A stretch of DNA of 64,000 nt from Methanosphaera stadtmanae. Its GTDB lineage: Archaea; Methanobacteriota; Methanobacteria; Methanobacteriales; Methanobacteriaceae. The number at the start of each line of letters is the position of its first letter. Positions within the stretch are counted from its first letter, which is position 1. The DNA is taken from assembly GCA_015062805.1 (NCBI GenBank), contig SUTQ01000001.1:1-64000 (forward strand), given 5' to 3'. Below are positions 1-9,636 of this stretch, one piece after another. A model generated the notes under the pieces. That model was given only the letters and a program-made list of their open reading frames with translations. It was not told the origin of the DNA and did no database searches. The position numbers and the translations under genes were made by a program.

Positions 1-147
1 TAAGAACAAAGATTATTACTATTATTATTTAGTAATACTTTTATTCTATCAAAAAAATAATTTTGTCGGGGACTCAAGCTTTTTAGAATTTTAAAATTAT
101 TAGTATATGAAATGACATATATTACTTTAGTATTAAATCGTGATTTT

Positions 148-867
148 ATGAATATTCAACCTACTTACTCTTCACTAGATTATCCTGGAAAAATGGCATT
201 GGTATTATTTACGCCAGGATGTAATCTTCGATGTAAATATTGTCATAATCCTCAATTACTTAAGAATCAAGAATTAACAAAATGGGATATTGAGGAAATT
301 GAAGAAGAAGTTGAAAAAAACATGGATTTCATAGATGCAATAGTCTTAAGTGGTGGAGAACCATTACTTCACGTGGAGGATATAAAAGTTTTTATCAAAC
401 AAGCAAAAGATAATGAGTTACTTGTTAAATTGGATACAAATGGGTTACATCCAAAAGAAACCAAGGAAATTATAAAAAACTTGGATTATGTTGCGATGGA
501 CATTAAAGCACCTTTAAACAAATATTATAAGATAAGTGATTTGTATCCAACTAATGTAGAAGAATTAATCACAGAGACTATTAACACGATTATGGACAAT
601 AACGTGTATTTGGAATGTAGAACAACATATGTTCCAAAATTATTGGAACCCGAAGATATCAAGGAATTAACAAGGAATTTGAGATGTGATCGTTACACAT
701 TACAACAATTTAGGAATAGAGTTACTTTGGATTCAAGTCTTTCCACATATGAAGAACCAAATCCTGAATTTTTAAGGGAAATATTAGAAAATTTAGAATG
801 TCAAATACCTGAAATTCGTCTTAAATCAAGACAATTTGGAAATCAATTAATCAAAAAGAGTAATTAA
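148..867 (+). CDS. Radical-SAM activating protein, NrdG type
   Basis: Probable activase of anaerobic ribonucleotide reductase (archaeal NrdG family), which uses S-adenosylmethionine and a [4Fe-4S] cluster to install the glycyl radical. The cluster motif CxxxCxxC is at residues 25-32 (GCNLRCKYCHNP), preceded by the family's typical SLDYPGK segment; an SGGEPLL motif follows near residue 70. The ATG at 148 is chosen because a GGTGAT-like CGTGAT lies just upstream; an ATG at 112 is in frame but has no visible ribosome-binding site and adds 12 residues the family lacks. The length of 239 residues is normal. The next gene starts one base after the stop, so the two are probably co-transcribed. The reductase itself is not in this window, so the partner is inferred from the family. 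Confidence 0.85.
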   Translation: MNIQPTYSSLDYPGKMALVLFTPGCNLRCKYCHNPQLLKNQELTKWDIEEIEEEVEKNMDFIDAIVLSGGEPLLHVEDIKVFIKQAKDNELLVKLDTNGLHPKETKEIIKNLDYVAMDIKAPLNKYYKISDLYPTNVEELITETINTIMDNNVYLECRTTYVPKLLEPEDIKELTRNLRCDRYTLQQFRNRVTLDSSLSTYEEPNPEFLREILENLECQIPEIRLKSRQFGNQLIKKSN

Positions 868-868
868 A

Positions 869-2002
869 ATGCCAATTTTATTATTAGGAAATAAAGATAT
901 TGATTTAATATCTGGAAAAAGGAATGTTACCATAAGACGGTTATGGAAACAACCATTATATCGTGGAGATAGATTGTTTTGTTACTGGAATATCTTATCT
1001 AAAGAACGGGAAAAGATATTTGAAGCAGAAGTAACAAAAGTTGAGATACTCTCATTTAAAGAAGTAATATCAAATTCTGATCTTCCACATAAATTGGGTT
1101 ACAAAAATTCTAAAGAATTGGAGAAAGATCTTAAAAAATCTTATCCGAATAATACAAAAGAGTATGATGAATTTCAAGTCTTTGAGTTTAAGAAGTTACA
1201 TGTTACTCAATGGGAAGGTTCAGCAATAAATCAAAAGAATATGATAATTAAAAAAGCGGATATTCTCTTTGATATGGGTGAGTATGAACAATCTTCATTG
1301 TGTTATCAGGCCGCTTTGGAATATGATCCGGATGATGCTAATCTGTTAAATAGGATAGGGGATAACTTATCACGTTTGGGACAATTTGGGGATGCTATTA
1401 AAAATTATAGGAAAGCTCTTAAACTACAACCGGATAATGAATATCTTTACAATAATATTGCTTTAGTTTACTTAACTAAGGGTGAACCTGATAATGCTTT
1501 AAAAATGAGTGATGAAGCATTCAAATTAAATTCGGATAATACTACTATTCTTTACTGGCGTGGAATAATATATGAAATGTTAAATGATTTTGAAGAAGCG
1601 CTAAAATACTTTGATAGGGTATTGTCATTAGATGATACTGATCCGGATGTTTGGAATGAACGTGGAACGTTACTTAATATGTTGGGAAAAAGTGAAGAAG
1701 CATTGATTTCCTACGATAAATCACTAGAATTATGTTTGGATGATGTTAAAGATTCAAATACATGGGCAAGTAAAGGAAACACATTGTTGGGATTACAACG
1801 TTATGATGAAGCTATTGAATGTTATGATAATGCCTTAAAAATAGATGATTCAAATCCTATCATATTAAATAATAAAGGTGTAGCATACATGGAATTGGAT
1901 GATTTTCAAAGTGCTATTGAATGTTTTACTAAGGTATTGGTTATGTATCCCAACAACCCTGATGCACAAGTGTTACAAGAAGTATGTTTGGAAAATTTAT
2001 AG
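869..2002 (+). CDS. ASCH-domain protein with C-terminal TPR repeats
   Basis: Residues 1 to about 110 look like an ASCH domain (a PUA-like fold thought to bind RNA), with the short opening LLLGNKD, the basic RRLW segment and a conserved GDRLFCYW strand. From about residue 125 to the end there are six to seven tetratricopeptide repeats, recognisable by repeated G..L..L.....A...Y..AL motifs spaced about 34 residues; these normally mediate protein contacts. No membrane segment or signal peptide is seen, so it should be cytoplasmic. It follows the NrdG-type gene by one base and probably shares its transcript. The fusion suggests an RNA-binding adaptor, which is inference. The 3' end abuts a fragment of an adhesin-like gene, so the last repeat could be affected by that rearrangement, although the reading frame is intact. 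Confidence 0.7.
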   Translation: MPILLLGNKDIDLISGKRNVTIRRLWKQPLYRGDRLFCYWNILSKEREKIFEAEVTKVEILSFKEVISNSDLPHKLGYKNSKELEKDLKKSYPNNTKEYDEFQVFEFKKLHVTQWEGSAINQKNMIIKKADILFDMGEYEQSSLCYQAALEYDPDDANLLNRIGDNLSRLGQFGDAIKNYRKALKLQPDNEYLYNNIALVYLTKGEPDNALKMSDEAFKLNSDNTTILYWRGIIYEMLNDFEEALKYFDRVLSLDDTDPDVWNERGTLLNMLGKSEEALISYDKSLELCLDDVKDSNTWASKGNTLLGLQRYDEAIECYDNALKIDDSNPIILNNKGVAYMELDDFQSAIECFTKVLVMYPNNPDAQVLQEVCLENL

Positions 2003-2010
2003 AATTCCTT

Positions 2011-2181
2011 TTTTACCTTATAAATGGTGAAGAACAACATATTTACATTAACAACAAAGGAATATTTATAGGTATCTACACACCAACCACTATTGGAACA
2101 CAAATTGTAACAGTAACATACAAAGGAAATTCAAATTATTTGGGGGATAAAGTAACAACAACTTTTGAAGCTACTGCTTAG
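2011..2181 (+). pseudogene. Remnant of an adhesin-like surface protein (Ig-like repeat)
   Basis: An open stretch of about 56 codons has no usable start codon of its own. It ends in the sequence GTQIVTVTYKGNSNYLG followed by a Thr-rich strand and TTTFEATA, which is the signature end of the Ig-like repeats in the large adhesin-like proteins of Methanosphaera and Methanobrevibacter. Only about one half-repeat remains: there is no signal peptide, no parallel beta-helix region and no cell-wall anchor. It begins immediately after the stop of the TPR gene. The simplest reading is a deletion scar that removed most of an adhesin gene. Family membership rests on the repeat pattern only. Confidence 0.6.
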
Positions 2182-2382
2182 AAAAATAACAATAAAGGGG
2201 ACAATAGATCATATTTTCTCCTATTTTCCAATATTTTTCTTTTATAAGAATTAATATCAATAATTTCATTTTTCAAAATCAATTCATTAAATACCAATTT
2301 TTCAGTACTTTGTGAAAGTATTTGAATTTTTTCAGTTTTCTGTGAATATTTTAATAGTAAAAAAATAGTAAATTATGGGAGT

Positions 2383-2646
2383 TTATTCATTCTTTTTCCA
2401 TCTTTTCAGTTCTGGGATGAATTTGTTTAACATGATACTTACTGATTGTTCATCCATATCACTGTTTGCAACAACTAAAGGTATACAAAACTCAATCATT
2501 TCGGCCATTGTAAAGTCTTGTAAAAATTCACCATTTTCATAACAGAATTTACAGTAATCTTCGCTAATGCCACCATCTTTTTCTGTGCCAAGTATATCGT
2601 CTGTAATTGGCATTCCACAGGATTGACAATATTTTTGTTCTTCCAT
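2383..2646 (-). CDS. Small zinc-ribbon protein
   Basis: An 87-residue soluble protein with an N-terminal zinc ribbon: cysteines at residues 7 and 10 (CQSC) and at 32 and 35 (CKFC), followed by a helical region of about 50 residues. This matches the putative zinc-ribbon domain family found in small archaeal and bacterial proteins of unknown function. The start is set at the ATG at 2646 because GGGTGA lies five bases upstream; the longer reading frame has a low-complexity N-terminus that overlaps the neighbouring UPF0280 gene. No enzymatic residues are evident. It may be a regulator or adaptor, but the sequence does not show which. Confidence 0.75.
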   Translation of the reverse strand: MEEQKYCQSCGMPITDDILGTEKDGGISEDYCKFCYENGEFLQDFTMAEMIEFCIPLVVANSDMDEQSVSIMLNKFIPELKRWKKNE

Positions 2647-2731
2647 ATTTTTCACCCAAGTTATAATTATTGATTTCTTTATAAGAATATTTTTTTTACT
2701 TGATAAATATATTTTTTTAATAATAATGAAG

Positions 2732-3427
2732 TTATTCCATTTTAACGATTTGGGGTATGTGTCCAATTTTTGCCAAGTATTCTCCTTTAATCACAATCAC
2801 TCCATCACAATATTCAAGATAGTCTTCTGCTTTTTCCAGTGAATTGTTTACTATTTCATCATCATCCACACCATTTCCATAATTTCCAATTTTGGTTGCC
2901 AGACTATCACATATACTGGCTTCTTTGCCCAGGACTATTGTCGCATCAGTCTGACCAAAACTTTTCGATGGGCCTACCGTTCCACTGGATGTGCAGATAC
3001 CATATCCATTTTTTTTAGATTTTAATTTTAAAGCAATATTATTTGAAAATATACTTTTTCCAGCATAAATTCCCAGAATCAAATCTTTATTGCTTTTTAA
3101 TGCAATGTCTCCTCCGTTTTCAAGTATGCTATATTTTGTTCCATATTTTTCAAGGTATTCTAGGCATATCTGACTTACACTTCCGGCAACAGAAGACATT
3201 GGTCCTATCTCTGCAATAATTCCAGCTTTTGTCATTAGTTCTAAAATTCTTGGTTTTGTAATTAATTCTACTGCTTCATAACCATTAAATTCTGGGTTTA
3301 TATTAATTTGATTTTGAATAATTTTTCTCTGATTAAGGATATATTCTTCAATATTTACATTCACATCTGTTTTTAATAGGAGATGTGTTGAATTGATGTT
3401 GATTTCTTTTTCATATGTATTTTTCAT
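2732..3427 (-). CDS. UPF0280 family protein (ApbE-like fold)
   Basis: A 231-residue protein matching the archaeal UPF0280 family, which has been related structurally to ApbE-type FAD:protein FMN transferases. Typical segments are the glycine-rich central GPMSSVAGSVS, the ENGGDIAL strand and the CTSSGTVGPSKSFGQTDATIV block, which is the strongest family signature. No signal peptide or membrane helix is present. The substrate is unknown; flavin transfer is only a suggestion from the fold. It lies upstream of, and is transcribed toward, the zinc-ribbon gene; the gap between them is about 85 bases, so co-transcription is possible. Confidence 0.8.
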   Translation of the reverse strand: MKNTYEKEININSTHLLLKTDVNVNIEEYILNQRKIIQNQININPEFNGYEAVELITKPRILELMTKAGIIAEIGPMSSVAGSVSQICLEYLEKYGTKYSILENGGDIALKSNKDLILGIYAGKSIFSNNIALKLKSKKNGYGICTSSGTVGPSKSFGQTDATIVLGKEASICDSLATKIGNYGNGVDDDEIVNNSLEKAEDYLEYCDGVIVIKGEYLAKIGHIPQIVKME

Positions 3428-3525
3428 TATTATTTCTCTTTAATGTGAATTGGGATAACTTATAAATATATTATTAATAAGTAACAAATATATTTAACAT
3501 ATTTAAATAAAGGGAGGTATTTTGT

Positions 3526-4572
3526 ATGATGCCTAAACCAAATCCTAATAAACGTAAAGAACATGTAAATAGAAATGAATTTAATACATCAGAAAAAATA
3601 TTATTGGAAACAAAACCCAGTTTCTGGTTATATTCTGATAATTTTATTCTTAAAATTGTGGTGTTGTTTTTATTAGTTTTCATGTTTTCACCAATAATGG
3701 CATTTGTCTATGTATTACATGGGGATCTAGTGGAAAACTTCCACATTGCAATTGATAATGTAATGTTCTATACGGAGTTGTTATTATTCTTAATAATTTT
3801 AGTAGTAATAATTAAGCTCCTACTTGATGTTCTTGATTGGAATTATACAAATTATGTGTTCACGGATTCACATATTGTTATTCAGAGAGGTTTTATTCAT
3901 AAAGAAAAGATTATAATGTCTTATAATAAAATTCAGGATATTGAAATTCAGCAATCAATTCTTGAAAGAATTATGAGTGTAGGTGACATTATAATCTATG
4001 GTGCTAATGAAATGTCTGAAACTATCCTTGATGATATTCCTTCACCTAAAAAAGCTGAAGAAGTCATTTTAAATCGTATGAATGCAATTGGTTATGCTCA
4101 ACAAAATGCCTATAATAATTATCAACAAAATCATTACAATCAGCAATCTCTTCCACAACAACAAAACTATCAACAACAAAATTATCAGCAAAATACATAT
4201 GATCAAAACTATCAACAACAACATTACAACAATCAACAGCAGAATAATCAACAACCCACTTATCATCAACAATCTACTTATCATCAACAAGCAAATTATA
4301 ATCCACAAGCAAATTATAATCCACAACCGAATTACCAATCAGTGAACGAACAGTATCAACAAGATGATTTTGTAGATGATGAATGTATTCAACCAGATCA
4401 TTCACAAGAAAATGTTTCTTATTATAATGAAGGATATAATGAAGAAGTTATATCACAAGAAAGACCTGTAGAAAATTGGGAAGAAAATAATCATTATCAA
4501 TCACCACAAGAACTTGATAAAGAACAAATATTTAATAAACACAACCAAATGTTTAAACGACATAATAAGTAG
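3526..4572 (+). CDS. Membrane protein with bacterial PH domain and Gln/Asn-rich tail
   Basis: Residues 40-65 and 82-102 form two transmembrane helices. A bacterial-type PH (YdbS/DUF304-like) domain follows at about 108-185, recognisable by NYVFTDSHIVIQRGF and a later KIQDIEIQQS strand. The C-terminal half is unusual: residues 191-279 are dominated by Gln, Asn and Tyr in short degenerate repeats (QQNYQQ, YHQQ, ANYNPQ), followed by an acidic, Gln-rich end. The start ATG at 3526 has the strong site GGGAGGT seven bases upstream; a second ATG follows at once. The PH domain probably faces the cytoplasm. The function is unknown. The next gene begins 11 bases downstream, suggesting co-transcription. 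Confidence 0.75.
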   Translation: MMPKPNPNKRKEHVNRNEFNTSEKILLETKPSFWLYSDNFILKIVVLFLLVFMFSPIMAFVYVLHGDLVENFHIAIDNVMFYTELLLFLIILVVIIKLLLDVLDWNYTNYVFTDSHIVIQRGFIHKEKIIMSYNKIQDIEIQQSILERIMSVGDIIIYGANEMSETILDDIPSPKKAEEVILNRMNAIGYAQQNAYNNYQQNHYNQQSLPQQQNYQQQNYQQNTYDQNYQQQHYNNQQQNNQQPTYHQQSTYHQQANYNPQANYNPQPNYQSVNEQYQQDDFVDDECIQPDHSQENVSYYNEGYNEEVISQERPVENWEENNHYQSPQELDKEQIFNKHNQMFKRHNK

Positions 4573-4583
4573 ATGGGATATTA

Positions 4584-5744
4584 ATGACTAATTATGATAT
4601 AATAGTAGTTGGTGCAGGACCTATAGGTTCAACATATGCATATAAAATGGCTAAAGAGGGCTATGATGTAGCATTGTTTGATATGAAAAATAGGATAGGT
4701 CAACCACTACAATGTGCTGGTCTTGTCTCAACAAATATTTGTGATACAAAAAATCTACCGGAACATGTCATAATCAACAAGGTTAAAGGAGCGAATCTTT
4801 ATTCGCCTGATGGGACTATGATACGTGTTGGTAAGAACAAAACGGTTGCCTATGTCTTGGACAGAGTAATGTATGACAAATACCTTTTTGATAGAGCAGT
4901 TGGTGCTGGAGTAACACCGTATTTGGGTGAAAAAGTATTGGATGTGGATGTTGATAACACAAGCATCAAAACAAGGGATCGTAAATATTCTTCAAGGTTA
5001 ATTGTAGTAGCATCAGGTCCGTCTTGTCACACGTCAAAGAAAATGAATCCTGGTTTGAAAGAGGAATCCTTTGTGGGGTTACAATATACAGTAAAAACTG
5101 AAGAGCAAGATTTAGATTATCTGAACTTAAGTATAAATCAATACATTCTTCCCGGATTTTTATGGGAGATACCAACTTCTCCATTTACAAGAAGAGTGGG
5201 GTTATTTACAGATGGTTCTTATTCGGAAGCTGAAAAATTATTAAATAATCAATTAAAAAATGCTGATCAAATTATTGAAAAACATAATGGATTAATTCCA
5301 AAATTCAATCCTAACAAACGAATTGTTAAGAATAACACATTGTTGTTGGGTGATGCTGCTGGTCAAGTAAAACCTACAACTGGTGGTGGGTTAATTTCAG
5401 GTTTTAACTGTGTTGAAATAGCAAGTATTAATTCAATTAAAATGTTAAAAGAAAATAATAACAAATATCTTCTGGATTATGAAAAAGAGTATCATAAACG
5501 TTATGATGATGAATTTAAAGCACAAAAAAATGTTCAGAATATTATTAGGGATATGACTGATGATGATTTTAACTACATGTTTAATCAATTAAAAAAATAC
5601 AATGTTGATAAAATTATTTCAGAACATGGAGATATGGATAATCAAATACCATTATTGAAAGAATTAGTTAAAACAGGAGTAATATTTAAGTTAGTACCTA
5701 AAATAGGTGTAAGGAGGCTAAAAAACATATGGAAATCACTGTAA
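4584..5744 (+). CDS. Geranylgeranyl reductase-family FAD flavoprotein
   Basis: A 386-residue FAD-dependent oxidoreductase of the geranylgeranyl reductase family, members of which saturate isoprenoid double bonds in archaeal lipids. It has the N-terminal dinucleotide-binding motif GAGPIGS (residues 10-16), a conserved QCAGLVS segment near residue 43 and the second FAD motif GDAAGQVKPTTGGG near 260. A second family member lies at 40.6-41.8 kb, and that one fits the archaeol-forming enzyme better, so this protein may act on another polyprenyl substrate. Its last 16 bases overlap the start of the tRNA methyltransferase gene, which points to translational coupling. Confidence 0.8.
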   Translation: MTNYDIIVVGAGPIGSTYAYKMAKEGYDVALFDMKNRIGQPLQCAGLVSTNICDTKNLPEHVIINKVKGANLYSPDGTMIRVGKNKTVAYVLDRVMYDKYLFDRAVGAGVTPYLGEKVLDVDVDNTSIKTRDRKYSSRLIVVASGPSCHTSKKMNPGLKEESFVGLQYTVKTEEQDLDYLNLSINQYILPGFLWEIPTSPFTRRVGLFTDGSYSEAEKLLNNQLKNADQIIEKHNGLIPKFNPNKRIVKNNTLLLGDAAGQVKPTTGGGLISGFNCVEIASINSIKMLKENNNKYLLDYEKEYHKRYDDEFKAQKNVQNIIRDMTDDDFNYMFNQLKKYNVDKIISEHGDMDNQIPLLKELVKTGVIFKLVPKIGVRRLKNIWKSL

Positions 5745-6802
5745 TATTATCACAGGAAAACGAAACATTACCTAAGGCAGAGTTACTTGCAAGATTAAAA
5801 ACATTAAAAATTGACTATGATATTTTAAATGAATATCCGGGAGTTATGGAATTATATGTAAATGCTGATGAAGATAAAATAATTGAATTGGGTTCACATC
5901 TTGGATATACTCATGAAATATTATTGACATTAGATAAAACAACGCCTGAGGAAGTTGAAGATTCAATAAAAAATATTGACTGGAAAGAACAAATTCAAGA
6001 TTCCTTCAAAGTTAGGGTAAAAAGAATAGGTAATGGTGAAGTTGATAAGGATAAAATTGAAAGAAATATTGGTGGTTACATTAAACAAGACTGTCAAATG
6101 CCAGTATCTTTAGACAATGCTGCACATACAATTAAATTAGTTTATACTAATCCAAAAACAATAACAAATGAATTTAAAGAAGAAAGAGTTGTAGGATATA
6201 ATAAAGTAATTATCACAGAACTCTTAATTGAACAAGATAAAAGACATTTCTTTGATAATAAGCCTCATAAAAGACCATATTTCCATCCAGGATCAATGAG
6301 TCCAAAATTGGCATTATGTATGGTTAATCTTGCACATGTTAAAGAGGGTGACATTGTACTGGATCCATTTTGTGGAACTGGGGGAATACTAATAGAAGCA
6401 GGTAATTTAAATACAACCCTAATTGCATCGGATTTAGAAAAATGTATGTATGAAGGAACAAAATTAAACCTTGCTCATGAAGGATTTGAAAATTTCAAAG
6501 TTTATTGGGAAGATGTAAGGAAACTGGAGATTGAAGAAACAGTAGATGCTGTGGCAATGGATCCTCCATATGGTATTTCTACAACATTGGGTGGGGAAGA
6601 TACTAAAAAGTTATACACAGAAGCACTTATTGCAATAGAAAAGCATCTTAAGGATGATGGCCATATATGTATGGCTAGTCCTCATTATATAGATATGAAT
6701 GAGGTTGTTGAAAGTACACCACTTAAAATATTAGAACAACATGCAATTAGAATGCATAAAAGTTTAACAAGGATAATTACTGTTTTAGCAAAAAATAGGT
6801 GA
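5729..6802 (+). CDS. tRNA (guanine-10-N2) methyltransferase, Trm-G10 type
   Basis: Predicted SAM-dependent enzyme that methylates the exocyclic amine of G10 in tRNA. The N-terminal half (about 1-165) is the ferredoxin-like/THUMP RNA-binding region. The C-terminal half is a Rossmann methyltransferase with the SAM motif DPFCGTGG near residue 212 and the catalytic motif DPPYG near 277, the N2-guanine signature. The length of 357 residues is typical for archaeal members. AGGAGG lies upstream of the ATG at 5729, inside the end of the preceding gene. The citramalate synthase gene begins four bases after the stop, so this is the second gene of a compact four-gene run. Confidence 0.85.
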   Translation: MEITVILSQENETLPKAELLARLKTLKIDYDILNEYPGVMELYVNADEDKIIELGSHLGYTHEILLTLDKTTPEEVEDSIKNIDWKEQIQDSFKVRVKRIGNGEVDKDKIERNIGGYIKQDCQMPVSLDNAAHTIKLVYTNPKTITNEFKEERVVGYNKVIITELLIEQDKRHFFDNKPHKRPYFHPGSMSPKLALCMVNLAHVKEGDIVLDPFCGTGGILIEAGNLNTTLIASDLEKCMYEGTKLNLAHEGFENFKVYWEDVRKLEIEETVDAVAMDPPYGISTTLGGEDTKKLYTEALIAIEKHLKDDGHICMASPHYIDMNEVVESTPLKILEQHAIRMHKSLTRIITVLAKNR

Positions 6803-6806
6803 TAAT

Positions 6807-8294
6807 ATGTTTGAAGAACTAAGAATATTAGACACCACTTTAAGGGATGGTGAACAAACACCAGGAGTTTTAATAACATCTAATGAAAAGTTAAAAATAG
6901 CTTTAAAACTAGATGAACTTGGGGTTGATGTAATAGAAGCTGGTTCAGCTATAACATCTAAGGATGAACAAAAAAGTATTAAATCGATTACAGAAAATAA
7001 TCTTAATGCTGAAATATGTAGTTTTGCAAGACCAGTAAAAATAGATATAGACACTGCTATTGGCTGTGAAGTAGACAGTATTCATTTAGTAATTCCATCA
7101 AGCGACCTACATATAGAACAAAAACTTAGAAAAACAAGGGAACAAGTTGAAGAAATGGCAGTTAATGCTACAGAATATGCTAAGAGTCATGGATTAATAG
7201 TTGAATTATCAACAGAAGATGCAACCAGGACAAGTGTTGAAGATTTGAAACATTTGTACACAAAATGTATTGATGCTGGGGCAGATAGAATATGTGCCTG
7301 TGACACAATAGGTTTATTAACACCCGAAAAGGCATATGAATTTTATGGTGAATTGTCCACATTAGATATGCCTTTAAGTGTGCACTGTCACAATGACTTT
7401 GGACTCGCAGTAGCAAATACGCTTGCTGCACTTAGGGCTGGAGCAACACAAGCTCATGTAACAATTAATGGTCTTGGTGAAAGAGCAGGAAATGCTTCAT
7501 GTGAAGAACTTATAATGGCTATAGAATCATTATACAATGAAAAAACACATATAAAAACAGAATTGTTCTATGAAATATCTCAGTTAGTCGAAAGAATATC
7601 TGGAGTAACCTTACAAACAAACAAAGCTATTGTGGGGGCAAACGCGTTTGCTCATGAATCTGGAATACATGCCGATGGAGTACTTAAAAACTCTGATACT
7701 TACGAACCAATGAAACCAGAAAAAGTAGGACATCGCAGAAGATTCATACTTGGAAAACATGTAGGTAAACATGTTATAAGTGAAAAAATCAAGGAAACCA
7801 ATACTGAAGTAACTGATGATGAATTAAACAGAATATTTGAAAGAGTTAAAAGATTGTCTGATATGGGAAAAACGGTGACTGATGTTGATTTACAAGCGAT
7901 TACTGATGACATACTTAGCATTAACCCCGAAGACTCTTTAATATTACAAGAGTATACTACAGTATCAGGTAATAAGGTAACACCAACAGCATCCGTAAAA
8001 GTAAACATAAATAATAGGGAAAGAATTGAGGCAGGTATTGGAGTTGGTCCAGTAGATGCTGCCATCGAAGCTATAAGAAAAAGTATAGTTGATACTGCAG
8101 ACATTACACTTGAAGAATATCATGTAGATGCAATTACTGGTGGTACAGATGCACTTATTGATGTACTTGTTAAACTTAAACATGAGGATAAGATTATTAC
8201 CTCCAGAAGTACAGAACCGGATATTATTATGGCAAGTGTTGAAGCATACCTTAAAGGAGTAAATAAAATACTCACAGATAAAAAAAGAAGGTAG
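6807..8294 (+). CDS. cimA: (R)-citramalate synthase
   Basis: Condenses acetyl-CoA and pyruvate to (R)-citramalate, the first step of the threonine-independent route to 2-oxobutyrate and isoleucine in methanogens. The catalytic domain of the LeuA/CimA family opens with [12 protein letters not shown] (residues 9-20) and carries HCHNDFG near 195 and [11 protein letters not shown] near 225. Residues from about 370 to the end form the LeuA-type regulatory domain ([13 protein letters not shown], then GVGPVDAA and GGTDAL), the site of end-product feedback in relatives. The run [17 protein letters not shown] is very close to the characterised Methanocaldococcus CimA, which favours CimA over isopropylmalate or homocitrate synthase. 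The GGTGAT-AAT-ATG start is canonical. It sits between the tRNA methyltransferase and Cgi121 genes. Confidence 0.88.
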   Translation: MFEELRILDTTLRDGEQTPGVLITSNEKLKIALKLDELGVDVIEAGSAITSKDEQKSIKSITENNLNAEICSFARPVKIDIDTAIGCEVDSIHLVIPSSDLHIEQKLRKTREQVEEMAVNATEYAKSHGLIVELSTEDATRTSVEDLKHLYTKCIDAGADRICACDTIGLLTPEKAYEFYGELSTLDMPLSVHCHNDFGLAVANTLAALRAGATQAHVTINGLGERAGNASCEELIMAIESLYNEKTHIKTELFYEISQLVERISGVTLQTNKAIVGANAFAHESGIHADGVLKNSDTYEPMKPEKVGHRRRFILGKHVGKHVISEKIKETNTEVTDDELNRIFERVKRLSDMGKTVTDVDLQAITDDILSINPEDSLILQEYTTVSGNKVTPTASVKVNINNRERIEAGIGVGPVDAAIEAIRKSIVDTADITLEEYHVDAITGGTDALIDVLVKLKHEDKIITSRSTEPDIIMASVEAYLKGVNKILTDKKRR

Positions 8295-8298
8295 AACA

Positions 8299-8817
8299 AT
8301 GCAAGATTTACAAAAAAAGATGTTATCTGATTACAATATCATTGTTCATTCCTATGAGAACAATAAAGTGAATAATATACCTTCATTTCTCAACGAAATA
8401 AATAAAATAACTAATTTGGTTGAGGGATCTATAATACAATTGTTGGATTGTGATTATATTTGTGGTCAAAGCCATCTTTATCAAGGAATTTCTCAAGCAT
8501 TTAAAGCTTTTAATGAACACCAGAATTTTGCTAAAGATAAGGGATTGGAGATATGTGTGAGAACATCTGCACAAAAACAAATCAGTGAAGCTCTAAAATT
8601 ACTTGGAATAAAGCAGGAAGGTAACATTACTGTAGTTTACGTTAATGTTAATGAAAAGCAACTTATAAAAACAGAAAAATTGTTATCTGGCCGCAATGAT
8701 TCATTGATAGAAGTGTATGATGTAGAAAAGATTGTAAATGCCTATGGATTAAATAATTCGGACAATATTGTAAATTCTATCAATGAAAAAATTGCATTAC
8801 TTGCACTTAAAAGTTAG
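8299..8817 (+). CDS. KEOPS complex subunit Cgi121
   Basis: A 172-residue protein matching Cgi121, the KEOPS subunit that binds tRNA and supports formation of threonylcarbamoyl-adenosine at position 37. Family features visible are the GQSHLYQGISQAFKAF helix near residue 56 and the later stretch with an Arg-Thr-Ser-Ala-Gln-Lys-Gln-Ile motif followed by EALKLLGI (about 92-112). It follows cimA by four bases, with AAGGT upstream of the ATG, and closes the run that also contains a tRNA methyltransferase. The other KEOPS subunits (Kae1, Bud32, Pcc1) are not in this window. Confidence 0.8.
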   Translation: MQDLQKKMLSDYNIIVHSYENNKVNNIPSFLNEINKITNLVEGSIIQLLDCDYICGQSHLYQGISQAFKAFNEHQNFAKDKGLEICVRTSAQKQISEALKLLGIKQEGNITVVYVNVNEKQLIKTEKLLSGRNDSLIEVYDVEKIVNAYGLNNSDNIVNSINEKIALLALKS

Positions 8818-9043
8818 CTTAAAAGTATTATTCTATAAATTTATTTTTTAAGATTTTTTACTTATTTTCATGATGGAAGAAATGAATAAGTATCCATTAG
8901 TTTAATAACTTTTATTTCATCTTTTTTGTAAAATTTTTATTTTAAATAAAAGGGATTTTTATATTATAAAAGTTTTCTTAAATGGTTAATACAGTAAATT
9001 CATGTATGTTTGTTTTAAATTAGTTATGGGGAGTGTTTTATTA

Positions 9044-9610
9044 ATGGAAATTTCTGCGGAGGAAATGAAAAAAAGCATAAAGAAAATGTATGATATGCTT
9101 GATGAAGTAACACCTGTAGACTTTGATTGTGGAACATTATGTGGGGAAGTATGTTGTGTCTATGATGATGGTGAATATTGTAACAAAGACCTTGTTTTAT
9201 ATCTCCTTCCTGGTGAAGAGTTAATGTATGAAGATAGTGACTATTTTGAGGTATATTATATTAATCCAAAAGAGTTAGATTATCCACGTTCATGGAAAGA
9301 TGATGTATTTATAGTTGAGTGTAATAATCCCCCACATTGTGATAGGAGTATTAGGCCAATACAATGCAGAACATTTCCTTTAGTACCTCATATATCAAAA
9401 GAGGGTCAATTCCATTTAATACTTGATGAAAACGAGTTTCCATATGAATGTCCGATTATACGGGACAATATAAAATTAAATGATGATTTCGTTCAAGTCA
9501 CGTATGATGTTTGGAAAATACTGATTTCAAATCCCAATGTATATTCCTTGATATTATTTGATTCAAGAAGAAGAGATAATAAAAGAAAAGGGTATGAAAT
9601 AGTAATATAA
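9044..9610 (+). CDS. YkgJ-like cysteine-cluster protein
   Basis: A 188-residue protein with cysteines at residues 29, 33, 37, 38 and 46 and later CNNPPHC and RPIQCRTFPL segments. This is the pattern of the YkgJ/UPF0153-type CxxxCxxCC proteins, which are predicted to bind an iron-sulfur cluster or zinc. The ATG at 9044 is preferred because GGGGAG lies about ten bases upstream; in-frame starts at 9002 and 9026 would add an unconserved tail. The gene is flanked by non-coding DNA and appears to be a single transcription unit. The function is unknown. Confidence 0.7.
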   Translation: MEISAEEMKKSIKKMYDMLDEVTPVDFDCGTLCGEVCCVYDDGEYCNKDLVLYLLPGEELMYEDSDYFEVYYINPKELDYPRSWKDDVFIVECNNPPHCDRSIRPIQCRTFPLVPHISKEGQFHLILDENEFPYECPIIRDNIKLNDDFVQVTYDVWKILISNPNVYSLILFDSRRRDNKRKGYEIVI

Positions 9611-9636
9611 TCTCCTTTTTAATATTGAAAAAAGGA

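Noticed and set aside
4069-4338. Long open frames on both strands inside the Gln/Asn-rich tail
   Set aside because: They are shadows of the repetitive CAA/AAT codons of the PH-domain gene and have no ribosome-binding site or protein-like composition.
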